DNA of 64,000 nucleotides from Actinomadura chibensis NBRC 106107 (GTDB lineage: Bacteria > Actinomycetota > Actinomycetes > Streptosporangiales > Streptosporangiaceae), in contig NZ_BCQP01000028.1 of the NCBI RefSeq assembly GCF_001552135.1, forward strand, positions 1-64,000. The letters run 5' to 3'. Made by a program: the position numbers and the translations under genes. The notes beneath the pieces were generated by a model. That model ran no database searches. It worked only from the letters and a program-made list of their open reading frames with translations, and was not told the DNA's origin. Below, piece after piece: positions 7,835 to 15,061 of this stretch. Position 1 is the stretch's first letter; each line of letters opens with the position of its first letter.

Positions 7835-9105
7835 CGGTCTCCTGCTGCGAGTAGTTCGAGTGCTTGCTTGATCGACGGTTGCGTGGCCTGGGCGGGCGTC
7901 GCGAGCTTCAACGCGGTGAGCGCGCTGCCCTGAAGGAGCCCGTCGCTGCGCCGCTCCGCGGGCAGACTCTCCAGGAACCGCGTCACGTGCCGGGCGCCTT
8001 CGTCGGTGTCGCCCGCCCGGATCAACACCCCGGCGCGGTGCATCTCGATCTGTCCCCGGCCCTGCCAGTTGCGCGTTGGGTAGAGGGCGAGTGCCTCGTC
8101 CTGGACAGCCATGGCCGGTTCGATGTTCCCGGCGCAGGTGTGGACGAGGCTGGTGACGTAGAGCAAACGGCCGTAGGGCCAGCCCCACTGGCTGCCGCGC
8201 TGGTTTCGTACGGTGTCGGGCAGCTTCTCGAAGATCCGACGCAGATCGTCGAGGGCGTCCGACGCCTTGTCGTGTTGGCCTAGTTCGGCGAGGGCCTGAG
8301 CCTTGGCGGCGTACCCGGAGACGACGCCGACGCAGGGAGCGCCCTGCCCGACGCCGATTGTCTCCTCGGCGGCCTTCACGACCGACAGACGCGGTGTCTG
8401 GGCGTAGAGGGAGAAGACAGCGGCGCGTCCACGGACGAGAGCCGCTGCGGCGTGGTCGCCGGTCTGGTCGGCGGCGCGGGCGGCGGTGCGCCACCAGCGT
8501 CGCGCGGACCTTCCAGCTCCCAAATTGGTCAGGTTGATGGCCATGAGCGCCGCGATCTGGGCTGCCACATAGACCAGCCGGGTCCGGACGGTTCCCGGCG
8601 CGGTCGGCAACAGAGCGGTCAGCTCCGCGAAGTCCGCTGCCAGTTCCGGCTGAAGCTCGGCGGCGGGAGCCCATCCGACTTCGCCCGCGTAGTCGTAGGC
8701 GACCCGCTCCCATGTGTCGGCGTCACGGTCACCGACGTCTGCGGCGACCGCGGTCTCGAACGCGGCGCGCAGCAGTTCTGCATCACGGCTTAGCGAGCTG
8801 GCGGTGGCGGCAGTCGCCATAAGACTGAGCAGGGTTCGACGTTCCACGTCCTCAGTGTCGCGGCCGTCAACGACTCTGGTGTTCACGACGCCTGTCGTCG
8901 CCTTGAAGAGGGCAAGGAAGCGGTCGTCGCTGCCGAAGATCTCGTCGAGTCGCTTGGCGGTTCCCTCGGAGGCGCCCTTGTGGCCCTGGCAGAGCCTGGA
9001 GATGTGGCCGGGGTCGCAGGGCACCTGCCTGGCCAGCGCACGGACGCCGATGCCGCGCTCGGCCATGAGTTCGCGAAGGGCCTCGCCGAATGACTCGCCG
9101 CTCAT
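7831..9105 (-). CDS. XRE-family HTH regulator with TPR-like C-terminal domain
   Basis: A 424-residue regulator. Residues 5-60 form an XRE helix-turn-helix (RALARQVPCDPGHISRLCQG). The rest is alpha-helical and rich in Ala/Leu/Arg, with TPR-like repeats such as AKAQALAELGQHDKASDALDD. This architecture is common and numerous in streptosporangia and streptomycetes, where such proteins are usually regulators of adjacent small genes or resistance functions. GGGAAG lies 5 bases before the ATG. It is divergent from the 9307 gene with a dyad between them and is coupled to the GNAT gene downstream. Confidence 0.87.
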   Translation of the reverse strand: MSGESFGEALRELMAERGIGVRALARQVPCDPGHISRLCQGHKGASEGTAKRLDEIFGSDDRFLALFKATTGVVNTRVVDGRDTEDVERRTLLSLMATAATASSLSRDAELLRAAFETAVAADVGDRDADTWERVAYDYAGEVGWAPAAELQPELAADFAELTALLPTAPGTVRTRLVYVAAQIAALMAINLTNLGAGRSARRWWRTAARAADQTGDHAAAALVRGRAAVFSLYAQTPRLSVVKAAEETIGVGQGAPCVGVVSGYAAKAQALAELGQHDKASDALDDLRRIFEKLPDTVRNQRGSQWGWPYGRLLYVTSLVHTCAGNIEPAMAVQDEALALYPTRNWQGRGQIEMHRAGVLIRAGDTDEGARHVTRFLESLPAERRSDGLLQGSALTALKLATPAQATQPSIKQALELLAAGDR

Positions 9106-9147
9106 TCGCTTCCCACCGTTTCGCCCCGGTGTGGATCCATGTTGGCC

Positions 9148-9177
9148 GTTGTCCGCGCCGGGCGGTCAACGGACAAC
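9148..9177. promoter_or_regulatory. Candidate operator dyad between divergent XRE and unknown gene
   Basis: GTTGTCCG (9148-9155) and CGGACAAC (9170-9177) form an 8-bp inverted repeat with a 14-base spacer, 43 bases before the XRE start. It is the natural candidate for autoregulation. Confidence 0.45.
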
Positions 9178-9241
9178 TCTTCACACGCTAACCCCGGAAG
9201 CGGTCTCGTTGTGTGCGGAAGGCGTCACTAGACGTGAGGAC

Positions 9242-9280
9242 GGCCCCGGCTGGCGGGCTAACGCCAGGGGTTCCGGGGCC
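9242..9280 (+). promoter_or_regulatory. Stable structured leader hairpin
   Basis: GGCCCCGG and CTGGCG (9242-9255) pair with CGCCAG (9262-9267) and CCGGGGCC (9273-9280). The stem totals 14 bp with a 5-base bulge on the 3' side. It ends 26 bases before the ATG at 9307 and could attenuate transcription or slow translation. Confidence 0.45.
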
Positions 9281-9306
9281 TGACCGGAAACGAGGTCCGG
9301 CTGACG

Positions 9307-9768
9307 ATGACCATATCCGAGACCATGGCCCGGCTCCGCCGTGAGAATCCGGGCTGGACGATCGACCACGTCGAGGGCAGGGCCGTTCCGTGGCTGGCCG
9401 TGCGTGAGTCGCGTCAGGGGTGGGTCGGTGGGCACTCGGCGGTGGAGGCCCAGTTGCCCGGGTACCTGGGGCGGCTGATGGCCCAGGCCGTCGATCTGGC
9501 GGCGCTGGCGTCCGGCAAGGACGCGCTGTCGTACGGCGAGCGGATGGGGCACCTGACCGCCCTGCGCAAGTGGTTCCCCGAGTGGGCGTTCGAGGTGTGC
9601 GACAGCCGTCCGGTCTGGCACGGGCAGCGCAACTACGTCGACTACGCCGAGCGGGCGGCTTCGGTCACTGAGGTGCGTGGCAACGACCCCAAGGAGTTGG
9701 CCTTGCTGCTCTTGCGGCTCCCGCAGGCCGAAGCCGGGGTGGGAGACGTTCGGGAGGGGGAGCGGTGA
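9307..9768 (+). CDS. Conserved-type small protein of unknown function
   Basis: A 153-residue, soluble, mostly helical protein. It has no signal peptide or membrane segment and no catalytic motif that I recognise. Features are an N-terminal segment SETMARLRRENPGWTIDHVEG and a central YGERMGHLTALRKWFPEWAFEV. It overlaps the next gene by 4 bases (GTGA), so the two form a pair. Position opposite an XRE regulator is typical of actinomycete accessory gene pairs whose function is not known. Confidence 0.72.
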   Translation: MTISETMARLRRENPGWTIDHVEGRAVPWLAVRESRQGWVGGHSAVEAQLPGYLGRLMAQAVDLAALASGKDALSYGERMGHLTALRKWFPEWAFEVCDSRPVWHGQRNYVDYAERAASVTEVRGNDPKELALLLLRLPQAEAGVGDVREGER

Positions 9769-9986
9769 GCGGGGGCGGCGGGCGTCGGAACGTTGACGGG
9801 ACGTTCGTGGACGCGCGGCCCGGCAGCGTTCGCATGCCTCAGGGGATCACGTACTGGCATGGTCGGGTGACCGGGTCCTGGTGGGCGATCGTCCCCGGGC
9901 CCGTGGGGCCGTACTTGGTTGAGGAGCCGAGCGAGGAGCACCTTGCCACGGCGGTGAACTGGCTGCTGCGCCACCCCACTCGGTGA
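9765..9986 (+). CDS. Small protein of unknown function, coupled to the gene before it
   Basis: A 73-residue protein starting with GTG inside the stop of the 9307 gene. Tryptophans and glycines are frequent (YWHGRVTGSWW), and a helical C-terminus follows. It is too short for family assignment. The overlap and shared codon bias make it a likely real gene, perhaps a partner subunit of the 153-residue protein. Confidence 0.65.
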   Translation: MSGGGGRRNVDGTFVDARPGSVRMPQGITYWHGRVTGSWWAIVPGPVGPYLVEEPSEEHLATAVNWLLRHPTR

Positions 9987-10066
9987 GCCGGGGCGGCGCC
10001 GCCGGTCGACCTCGCCCCCGGGTCCCGGCCGCGCCGCCCCTTCGTCCAACGTCTGGCCCTAGAGTT

Positions 10067-10104
10067 CCGCGGCCCGGGTCAACTGGCGCGCACCCGGGCC
10101 GCGG
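10067..10104. terminator. Bidirectional terminator hairpin
   Basis: A perfect 13-bp stem (CCGCGGCCCGGGT at 10067-10079 with 10092-10104) and 12-base loop lie between convergent genes. A second 7-bp hairpin at 10131-10153 is closer to the minus-strand gene. Confidence 0.7.
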
Positions 10105-10173
10105 GCACGTTCGGGCCGTCTCGCCCGCGTGCCGTGGCCGAGCGCTCCACGGCCGTGCCGTGATTCGGTGGGG

Positions 10174-11085
10174 TTAGGGACGGGGGCAGTTTTGGAAGAG
10201 GAGATTGTTTTGGGGCTTGCCGGTTGGGCGGGTCTCCTGGACGAATAGGAGGACTTCGCCGGGGGCCCATGGTTCGGCGTCTAGGACGTACCAGTTGCCG
10301 GGGATTTTGTCGCGGCCTACGTTGACATAGCCCTCCGGGCCTTTGGAGTCGTAGTTGAAGACCGTGGCCTTCACGTGGCGTTTCTGGATGCGCGGCAGGG
10401 CCGCGTCCACGGTCAGGCCGCGGATGTCTACGCAGTGGAGGGCCTCGCCCGGTGTGAATGCGCTGTTGGTGGAGTCGTATTTCTCGCCTGGACGTGCGGG
10501 GCGTCCGATGGCGAACTCCGCCTCGCCCTTGAAGCCGATCGGGACGCGCAGGCCGCTGATGCACGTGTCGCCGCCGCCCCCGGAATAGCAGCCCTTGCTC
10601 ACGATCGGCTTGATGGACGCGTCGCCCCCCTGCATGACGACGTGACCGGCCACGCTCGGGGACGCCGGGACCATTGTGAGGTCGATTCTCATGCCCTGGG
10701 CCGCGAATTCCTTCCGGTAGCGCTCCGGGTCGGCGTCCGGGTCCTTGATCTTCACTTCGATGTAGCGCTTGTGGTGGATGAAGCTGAGCGCTGCGACGGG
10801 GCTCGGGGCGAACGTCCCGGGGCCGGGGGACGGGACGACACGCGTGTCCTTCTCCGACTGCCACGGTGCGAGGACGAGCGCCCCGGCCGCGACGGCGCAG
10901 GCCCCCGCGGCCGCGACGAGCGGGAGGCCGAGGCTCCACCGGCGGCCGCGGCGGGGCTCCGCCGTCGGCTCGGCGGTGATCTGGGCGAGCAGGGCGCGGC
11001 GCGTCTCGGCGGACACGGGCCGGACGGCCTCGTCGTCGCTGAGCGGGGCGGCGTGGCGGATGAGCGAGTCCAGGTCGTTGTTCAT
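10174..11085 (-). CDS. Membrane protein paired with an ECF sigma factor (putative anti-sigma/sensor)
   Basis: A 303-residue protein. The first 48 residues are cytoplasmic and acidic-to-basic, in the style of short anti-sigma regions (LIRHAAPLSDDEAVRPV). One membrane segment lies near 50-72 (LPLVAAAGACAVAAGALVL). The extracellular 230 residues have several cysteines (GCYSGGGGDTCISG, LHCVDIRG, FQNCPRP) and resemble no family that I can name. Its ATG overlaps the sigma stop by 4 bases. By position it probably holds the sigma factor at the membrane and reacts to an envelope signal. The N-terminus resembles that of CU044_5270-like sigma partners, which is a weak match. Confidence 0.8.
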   Translation of the reverse strand: MNNDLDSLIRHAAPLSDDEAVRPVSAETRRALLAQITAEPTAEPRRGRRWSLGLPLVAAAGACAVAAGALVLAPWQSEKDTRVVPSPGPGTFAPSPVAALSFIHHKRYIEVKIKDPDADPERYRKEFAAQGMRIDLTMVPASPSVAGHVVMQGGDASIKPIVSKGCYSGGGGDTCISGLRVPIGFKGEAEFAIGRPARPGEKYDSTNSAFTPGEALHCVDIRGLTVDAALPRIQKRHVKATVFNYDSKGPEGYVNVGRDKIPGNWYVLDAEPWAPGEVLLFVQETRPTGKPQNNLLFQNCPRP

Positions 11086-11630
11086 GCGGGCTCTCCCTTC
11101 GAGCGTGCGGCGGCGGGGACGGCGCGGCGGTCGGTGCGGCGTTCCAGTTCGGCGGCGAAGCGGCGGCGGGCCCGGTGCAGCCTGATCCGGGCCGCGTTGC
11201 GGGACACGCCGAGCACGGCGGCGATCTCGCCCGGGTCGAGTCCCTCCCAGGTGGCGAGGCCGAGCAGTTCCCGGTCGGCGTCCGCGAGGGCGCGGAAGGC
11301 GGCGGCGACCTCGGGGCGCTCCGGGGCCGGGACGGGCTCGGCCGCCAGGTCGGCGGCGAGGTCCTGGCCGATCCGGACGGCGAGGGCGCGCCGCCGCCGC
11401 TCCCCGCGCCGCTGGTTGGCGAGCGTCCGCCGCGCGACCCCGTAGAGGTAGAAGCGCGCGGCGCCGTCCGGTGGGACGTCGTCGAGACGGCGCCAGGCGA
11501 CCAGGAAGGTCTCGGCGATCGCGTCCGCGGCGTCGTCGGGGTCGTCCGTGCGCCTGCGCACGTAGCCGGTGACGTGTCCGAGGTGGGCCGAGTACAGCTC
11601 CTCGAACCGGGCCGATCGTTCGTTTCCCAA
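11082..11630 (-). CDS. ECF RNA polymerase sigma factor
   Basis: A 182-residue factor with region 2 (RFEELYSAHLGHVTGYV through FLVAWRRLDDVP) and region 4 (helix-turn-helix EIAAVLGVSRNAARIRLHRAR). Start chosen: TTG at 11630, preceded by GGAGGAG at 7 bases; the ATG five bases upstream is out of frame. The larger open frame extending to 12005 has no family similarity in its extra part. It is translationally coupled to the membrane protein downstream. It is divergent from a SARP-like regulator. Confidence 0.88.
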   Translation of the reverse strand: MGNERSARFEELYSAHLGHVTGYVRRRTDDPDDAADAIAETFLVAWRRLDDVPPDGAARFYLYGVARRTLANQRRGERRRRALAVRIGQDLAADLAAEPVPAPERPEVAAAFRALADADRELLGLATWEGLDPGEIAAVLGVSRNAARIRLHRARRRFAAELERRTDRRAVPAAARSKGEPA

Positions 11631-11834
11631 GTCATCTCCTCCGGGTGCCGGGGACCGATGACGGGGAGATGTCCGCCGGGCGCGTGAGCATTTCATCCGG
11701 GCCGGGCGGCGTAGTGCCAGGGCACCATCGGCTCGTTTTCGGGCGCGGCCAGATGGTTCTCCGGCACCTTCACCGTGCGGTGGCGCAGCCTCCAAGGTGA
11801 ACGGTGACCGTGCCGGAACGCTAGGGGAGTGGCC

Positions 11835-12602
11835 GTGGAAGTGCGACTGCTGGGTTCGGTGACCGCGCGATTCGGGGAAGGCGAAGCGCCGCTGAGGTCC
11901 GCGCGGACGCAAGGGCTGCTCGCGGTGCTCGCCTGGGAACCGAACCAGGTGATTCCCGACGCGACGCTCATCGACCGGATCTGGGACGAGTCCCTTCCCC
12001 GCCATCCGCGGGCCGCGCTCTACACGATCGCGGCGCGGTTACGGGCGGCGTTCGGGATCGAGGGGAGGGACCGGGTGGCCCGCCGGTGCGGCGGATATGT
12101 GCTGCTCACCATTCCTGGTGACGTGGATGTTCAGCGCTTCCGGGACGTCGCGGGCCAGGCGCGGGAAAAGGCGCGGCACGGCGCGGACGCGATGGCGGCG
12201 CGCCTTTTCGACGAGGCGATCGGGCTTTGGCGGGGCGTCCCGCTCGCGGGCGTTCCGGGGACGTGGGCCGAACGGGTCCGCACGACCCTGGAGCAGGAAA
12301 GGCTGTCGGCGATGCTCGCCTCCGTCGAGGCGAGGCTGCGGCTGGGACGGCACGCCGAGACCGTTCCGTTCCTGGCAGGGCTCGCCGACGAACATCCGCT
12401 GGACGAGCGGATAGCGGGCCTGCTCATGGTCGCGCTCTACCGGTGCGGACGGCAGAGCGACGCGCTCGAACGCTACACGGTGGTGCGGAGACGATTGGTC
12501 GGAGCGCTCGGCGTGGAGCCGGGAGCCTCGATCAGCGAAATTCACCGGCGAATCCTCCACGGCGATCTCGTCTCCGTCGCGTCCCGCACCGGCCAATGGT
12601 GA
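11835..12602 (+). CDS. SARP/AfsR-type regulator (winged helix plus BTAD)
   Basis: A 255-residue protein with an OmpR-type DNA-binding domain (about 1-90: EVRLLGSVTARF, then DATLIDRIWDESLPRHPRAALYTIAARLR) and a bacterial transcriptional activation domain (about 95-245, helical repeats). This is the size of pathway-specific SARPs. GTG at 11835 is chosen over GTG at 11829 because the GGGGAG site would overlap the earlier codon. No antibiotic biosynthesis genes are adjacent. It is divergent from the ECF sigma gene and may control it or a distant cluster. Confidence 0.85.
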   Translation: MEVRLLGSVTARFGEGEAPLRSARTQGLLAVLAWEPNQVIPDATLIDRIWDESLPRHPRAALYTIAARLRAAFGIEGRDRVARRCGGYVLLTIPGDVDVQRFRDVAGQAREKARHGADAMAARLFDEAIGLWRGVPLAGVPGTWAERVRTTLEQERLSAMLASVEARLRLGRHAETVPFLAGLADEHPLDERIAGLLMVALYRCGRQSDALERYTVVRRRLVGALGVEPGASISEIHRRILHGDLVSVASRTGQW

Positions 12603-12617
12603 AAGGGCCCGGGCATG

Positions 12618-12648
12618 CCGCCGAGCCGGCCCTCGACCGGCTCGGCGG
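12618..12648. terminator. Bidirectional terminator hairpin
   Basis: CCGCCGAGCCGG (12618-12629) pairs perfectly with 12637-12648 around a 7-base loop, between two convergent genes. Confidence 0.75.
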
Positions 12649-12658
12649 AATCGGAGGA

Positions 12659-13075
12659 TCAGCAGTGGGCGAGCCGGACGCGGCCGACGCTTCCGCCGAG
12701 GTGCCAGATCTTCTTGCGCCCGTGGGTCCGGGCGTTGACGCGGATGCACTTCGTCACGGTGCCGGTCGCCGGGACGTGGACCTTGATCTTGATGTAGCTC
12801 TTGTGGGAGCAGTGGTTGTTGAAATAGAACGTCGTGGACTGGCTGCCCGGCGAGTACGAGACGGTGAACCGCTTGTTGCGCGGCCGGGTGCACCGCTTGC
12901 TCATCCGCCGGGTGCTGAAGGTCGTCGCGGACGGGGTCTCGGCGCCCGCCTTCTTGACGGTGGCGGTGTGCGGCGCGGGGGCCGCCGGGGGCGTGTCGGC
13001 CATGGCGGGGGTGGCGAGCGCGGTCAGTGCCAGCGCGGAGACGCCCACCGTTCGGGCCAGTTTCGTGGACTGCAT
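12659..13075 (-). CDS. Small exported basic protein of unknown function
   Basis: A 138-residue protein with a Sec signal peptide (TKLARTVGVSALALTALATPAMA, cleavage after AMA near residue 26). The mature protein is basic (many K, R, H), has four cysteines and segments such as TTFYFNNHCSHKSYIKIKVHVP, which predict beta strands with disulfides. No family is recognised. AAAGGAG lies 6 bases before the ATG, but the whole site lies inside a two-tier hairpin (13078-13130), so translation may be controlled. It follows the histidine kinase/response regulator operon on the same strand with a 70-base gap. Confidence 0.78.
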   Translation of the reverse strand: MQSTKLARTVGVSALALTALATPAMADTPPAAPAPHTATVKKAGAETPSATTFSTRRMSKRCTRPRNKRFTVSYSPGSQSTTFYFNNHCSHKSYIKIKVHVPATGTVTKCIRVNARTHGRKKIWHLGGSVGRVRLAHC

Positions 13076-13077
13076 TT

Positions 13078-13130
13078 CTTGCTCCTTTCTCAGGTGCCGA
13101 ACTGCCTACCTGAGAAGTGTTGCGAGCAAG
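13078..13130 (-). promoter_or_regulatory. Two-tier leader hairpin hiding a ribosome binding site
   Basis: In the minus-strand transcript CTTGCTC pairs with GAGCAAG (13124-13130 with 13078-13084), and inside it TTCTCAGGT pairs with ACCTGAGAA (13108-13116 with 13087-13095, 12-base loop). The AAAGGAG site (13082-13088) lies across both stems. It could act as a translational switch or be a terminator for the regulator operon upstream. Confidence 0.6.
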
Positions 13131-13145
13131 CCTTTCTCGTTTCTT

Positions 13146-13826
13146 TCACGGATCTGTCGGCGGCGGGGATTCGTCCGTGCGCAGCCAGCGGGCGATGGCG
13201 GCGCCGCGCGTGCCGACCCCGAGTTTCGCGAAGATGTGGTTCACATGGTTCTTCACCGTGAATTCGGAGATGACGAGCGCGCGGGCGATCTCGGCGTTGG
13301 TGCGGCCCCGGGCGATGAGGTCCATGACGGTGCTCTCGCGCGGGGTGAGGTCGAACTCGTCCCGGCCGGGCGGCGGTTCCCCGGCGGGGGGCGTTCGGCG
13401 GATCGCCTCCACGACGGCCTTGCTCGCCTCGGGCGACAGCGGGCTGGCCTGCCCGCCGACCGTGTCCCGGATCGCGGCGACCAGCTCGGGCATGTCGAAC
13501 GCGCCGTGGACGAGGTACCCCGACGCCCCGTTGCGGATCGCGTCGCCGATCACCCCGGCGTCCGTCGCGTAGGACAGCATCAGCACCTTGGCGACGCGGC
13601 TCAGCGGCCCGGCGGCGGCCACGCCGTCCAGGACCGGCATGCGGACGTCGAGCAGCACGATGTCCGGACGGAGCCGCTCGGCCAGCTCGATGGCGTGGCG
13701 CCCGTCCACGGCCTCGCCGACCACCTCGACGTCGGCGGCGCGCAGCAGCGTCACGAGCCCGCTGCGGACGATCGGGTTGTCCTCGACGACCAGCGCGCGG
13801 ATCCGCGGCGGCGGCCCGGCGGTCAC
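13146..13826 (-). CDS. NarL/LuxR-family response regulator
   Basis: A 226-residue two-component regulator. The receiver domain (10-125) has the acidic pair E15/D16, phosphoacceptor D60 (VLLDVRMP) and a conserved Lys/Thr region near 82-86. The LuxR helix-turn-helix follows at about 160-215 (LTPRESTVMDLIARGRTNAEIARALVISE). The GTG start at 13824-13826 overlaps the stop of the kinase by 4 bases (GTGA). It pairs with the histidine kinase upstream and probably acts on the same envelope or solute signal as the VWA protein in the operon. Confidence 0.93.
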   Translation of the reverse strand: MTAGPPPRIRALVVEDNPIVRSGLVTLLRAADVEVVGEAVDGRHAIELAERLRPDIVLLDVRMPVLDGVAAAGPLSRVAKVLMLSYATDAGVIGDAIRNGASGYLVHGAFDMPELVAAIRDTVGGQASPLSPEASKAVVEAIRRTPPAGEPPPGRDEFDLTPRESTVMDLIARGRTNAEIARALVISEFTVKNHVNHIFAKLGVGTRGAAIARWLRTDESPPPTDP

Positions 13827-15061
13827 GGCGCGCGCCCGTCGTCGCCCACCGGGACCACCAGATGGACGGTCGTGCCAAGGCCCGGCGCGCCGTCCACGGT
13901 GAGCCGCCCGCCGATCCGGTGCGCCCGCTCGCGCATGCCGACCAGGCCGTAGTGGCCGTCGCGGGCGAGCAGGTCAAGGCGTCCGTCGGGGGGCGGCTCG
14001 AAGCCGCGGCCGTCGTCGCGGACGTCCAGGGCCAGGCACGACGCGTCGGCGGAGCCGCTCACCGTGACGTTCCGCGCGTCCGCGTGCCGCTCCACGTTGG
14101 CGAGCGCCTCCCGGACGATCGAGACGACCTCGTACCGGACCGCCGCGCCCGGCCCGCCGACCGGCGCAGGGGGGAGGTGGGTGACGGCCGCGATGCCGGT
14201 CCGCGCGCTCCACTCCGCGACGACGGCGGCGAGCGCGCCGTCGAGCGGCCGCCGGTACAGGTCGTCGCGCAGGTCGGCCAGCAGGCCGCGGGCCTGGCGG
14301 GCGGCGACCCGCAGCCCGGCGACGATGGCGCGGGCGTCCGCCTCGGCCCGCTCGGGCGACCGGCGGACCCACACCGGCAGCGCCTCGGCCGACATGCTGA
14401 TCCCCTGCAGCGTCTTGGCGAGCGAGTCGTGCATCTCGCGGGCCAGCCGCGCGCGCTCCTCCTCCGCCGACCGCGCGGCCGAGAGCGCGGCGGCCGCGTC
14501 CCGGTGCCGTTCTTCGAGGACGGCGTAGTCGTCCAGGAACCGGCGCAGCGCCACCCCGGCGCAGGCCGCGAGCGGATAGAAGGCGGGCAATCCGATCAGG
14601 ACGGGCGCGATGGCCTCCTGCCCCGTCGCGGCAGCGGCGGCGGCGAAGAACAGCGCCGTCTGCGCCGCGCAGACGACCAGCACCGCCCGCCACTCGTACA
14701 GCACCCCGGCGATCGCGGACGTGAGGACGGTGACCGTGAAACAGGGCCCGGCCGCCCCGCCCGCGAGCAGCACCGGGCACATGAGCAGCGCGTCCAGGCA
14801 CCACAGCGCCGGATGCCGCAGCAGCAGGGACAGGACGCCGCGCCAGGCCAGGCAGGCGGCGGCCGTCCCCGCGCCGACCGCCGCGACCGCGAGCGTCAGC
14901 GACGTGTCGCGCCAGCCGTCCGGGACGAGCAGGACGGTCATCGCCAGCACCAGGCCGCGCAGCACGAGCAGCACGCGGAACGCCACGCCGAGCCGCTCGC
15001 GGTCGGAACGATGTCCAGCGGTGGTCAGCACGGCGGTGGTCAGCACGGCGTCGGTCAGCAC
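13823..15061 (-). CDS. Sensor histidine kinase, HisKA_3 type
   Basis: A 412-residue kinase. About five hydrophobic segments fill residues 25-175. A short coiled coil leads to the HisKA_3 dimerisation helix with His211 (LAREMHDSLAKTLQG), and an HATPase domain ends the protein (DVRDDGRGF near 360, YGLVGMRERA). The first codons sit in a 15-base tandem repeat, so three in-frame GTG starts exist (15061, 15046, 15031) and the N-terminus reads VLTDA-VLTTA-VLTTA. The first overlaps the upstream stop by 7 bases. It is coupled to the response regulator. Confidence 0.92.
   Translation of the reverse strand: MLTDAVLTTAVLTTAGHRSDRERLGVAFRVLLVLRGLVLAMTVLLVPDGWRDTSLTLAVAAVGAGTAAACLAWRGVLSLLLRHPALWCLDALLMCPVLLAGGAAGPCFTVTVLTSAIAGVLYEWRAVLVVCAAQTALFFAAAAAATGQEAIAPVLIGLPAFYPLAACAGVALRRFLDDYAVLEERHRDAAAALSAARSAEEERARLAREMHDSLAKTLQGISMSAEALPVWVRRSPERAEADARAIVAGLRVAARQARGLLADLRDDLYRRPLDGALAAVVAEWSARTGIAAVTHLPPAPVGGPGAAVRYEVVSIVREALANVERHADARNVTVSGSADASCLALDVRDDGRGFEPPPDGRLDLLARDGHYGLVGMRERAHRIGGRLTVDGAPGLGTTVHLVVPVGDDGRAP
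15023..15061. repeat. 15-bp tandem repeat at the histidine kinase start
   Basis: GGTCAGCACGGCGGT repeats with period 15 (15023-15037, 15038-15052, then a partial copy to 15061). Each copy supplies an in-frame GTG start on the minus strand. Confidence 0.75.
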
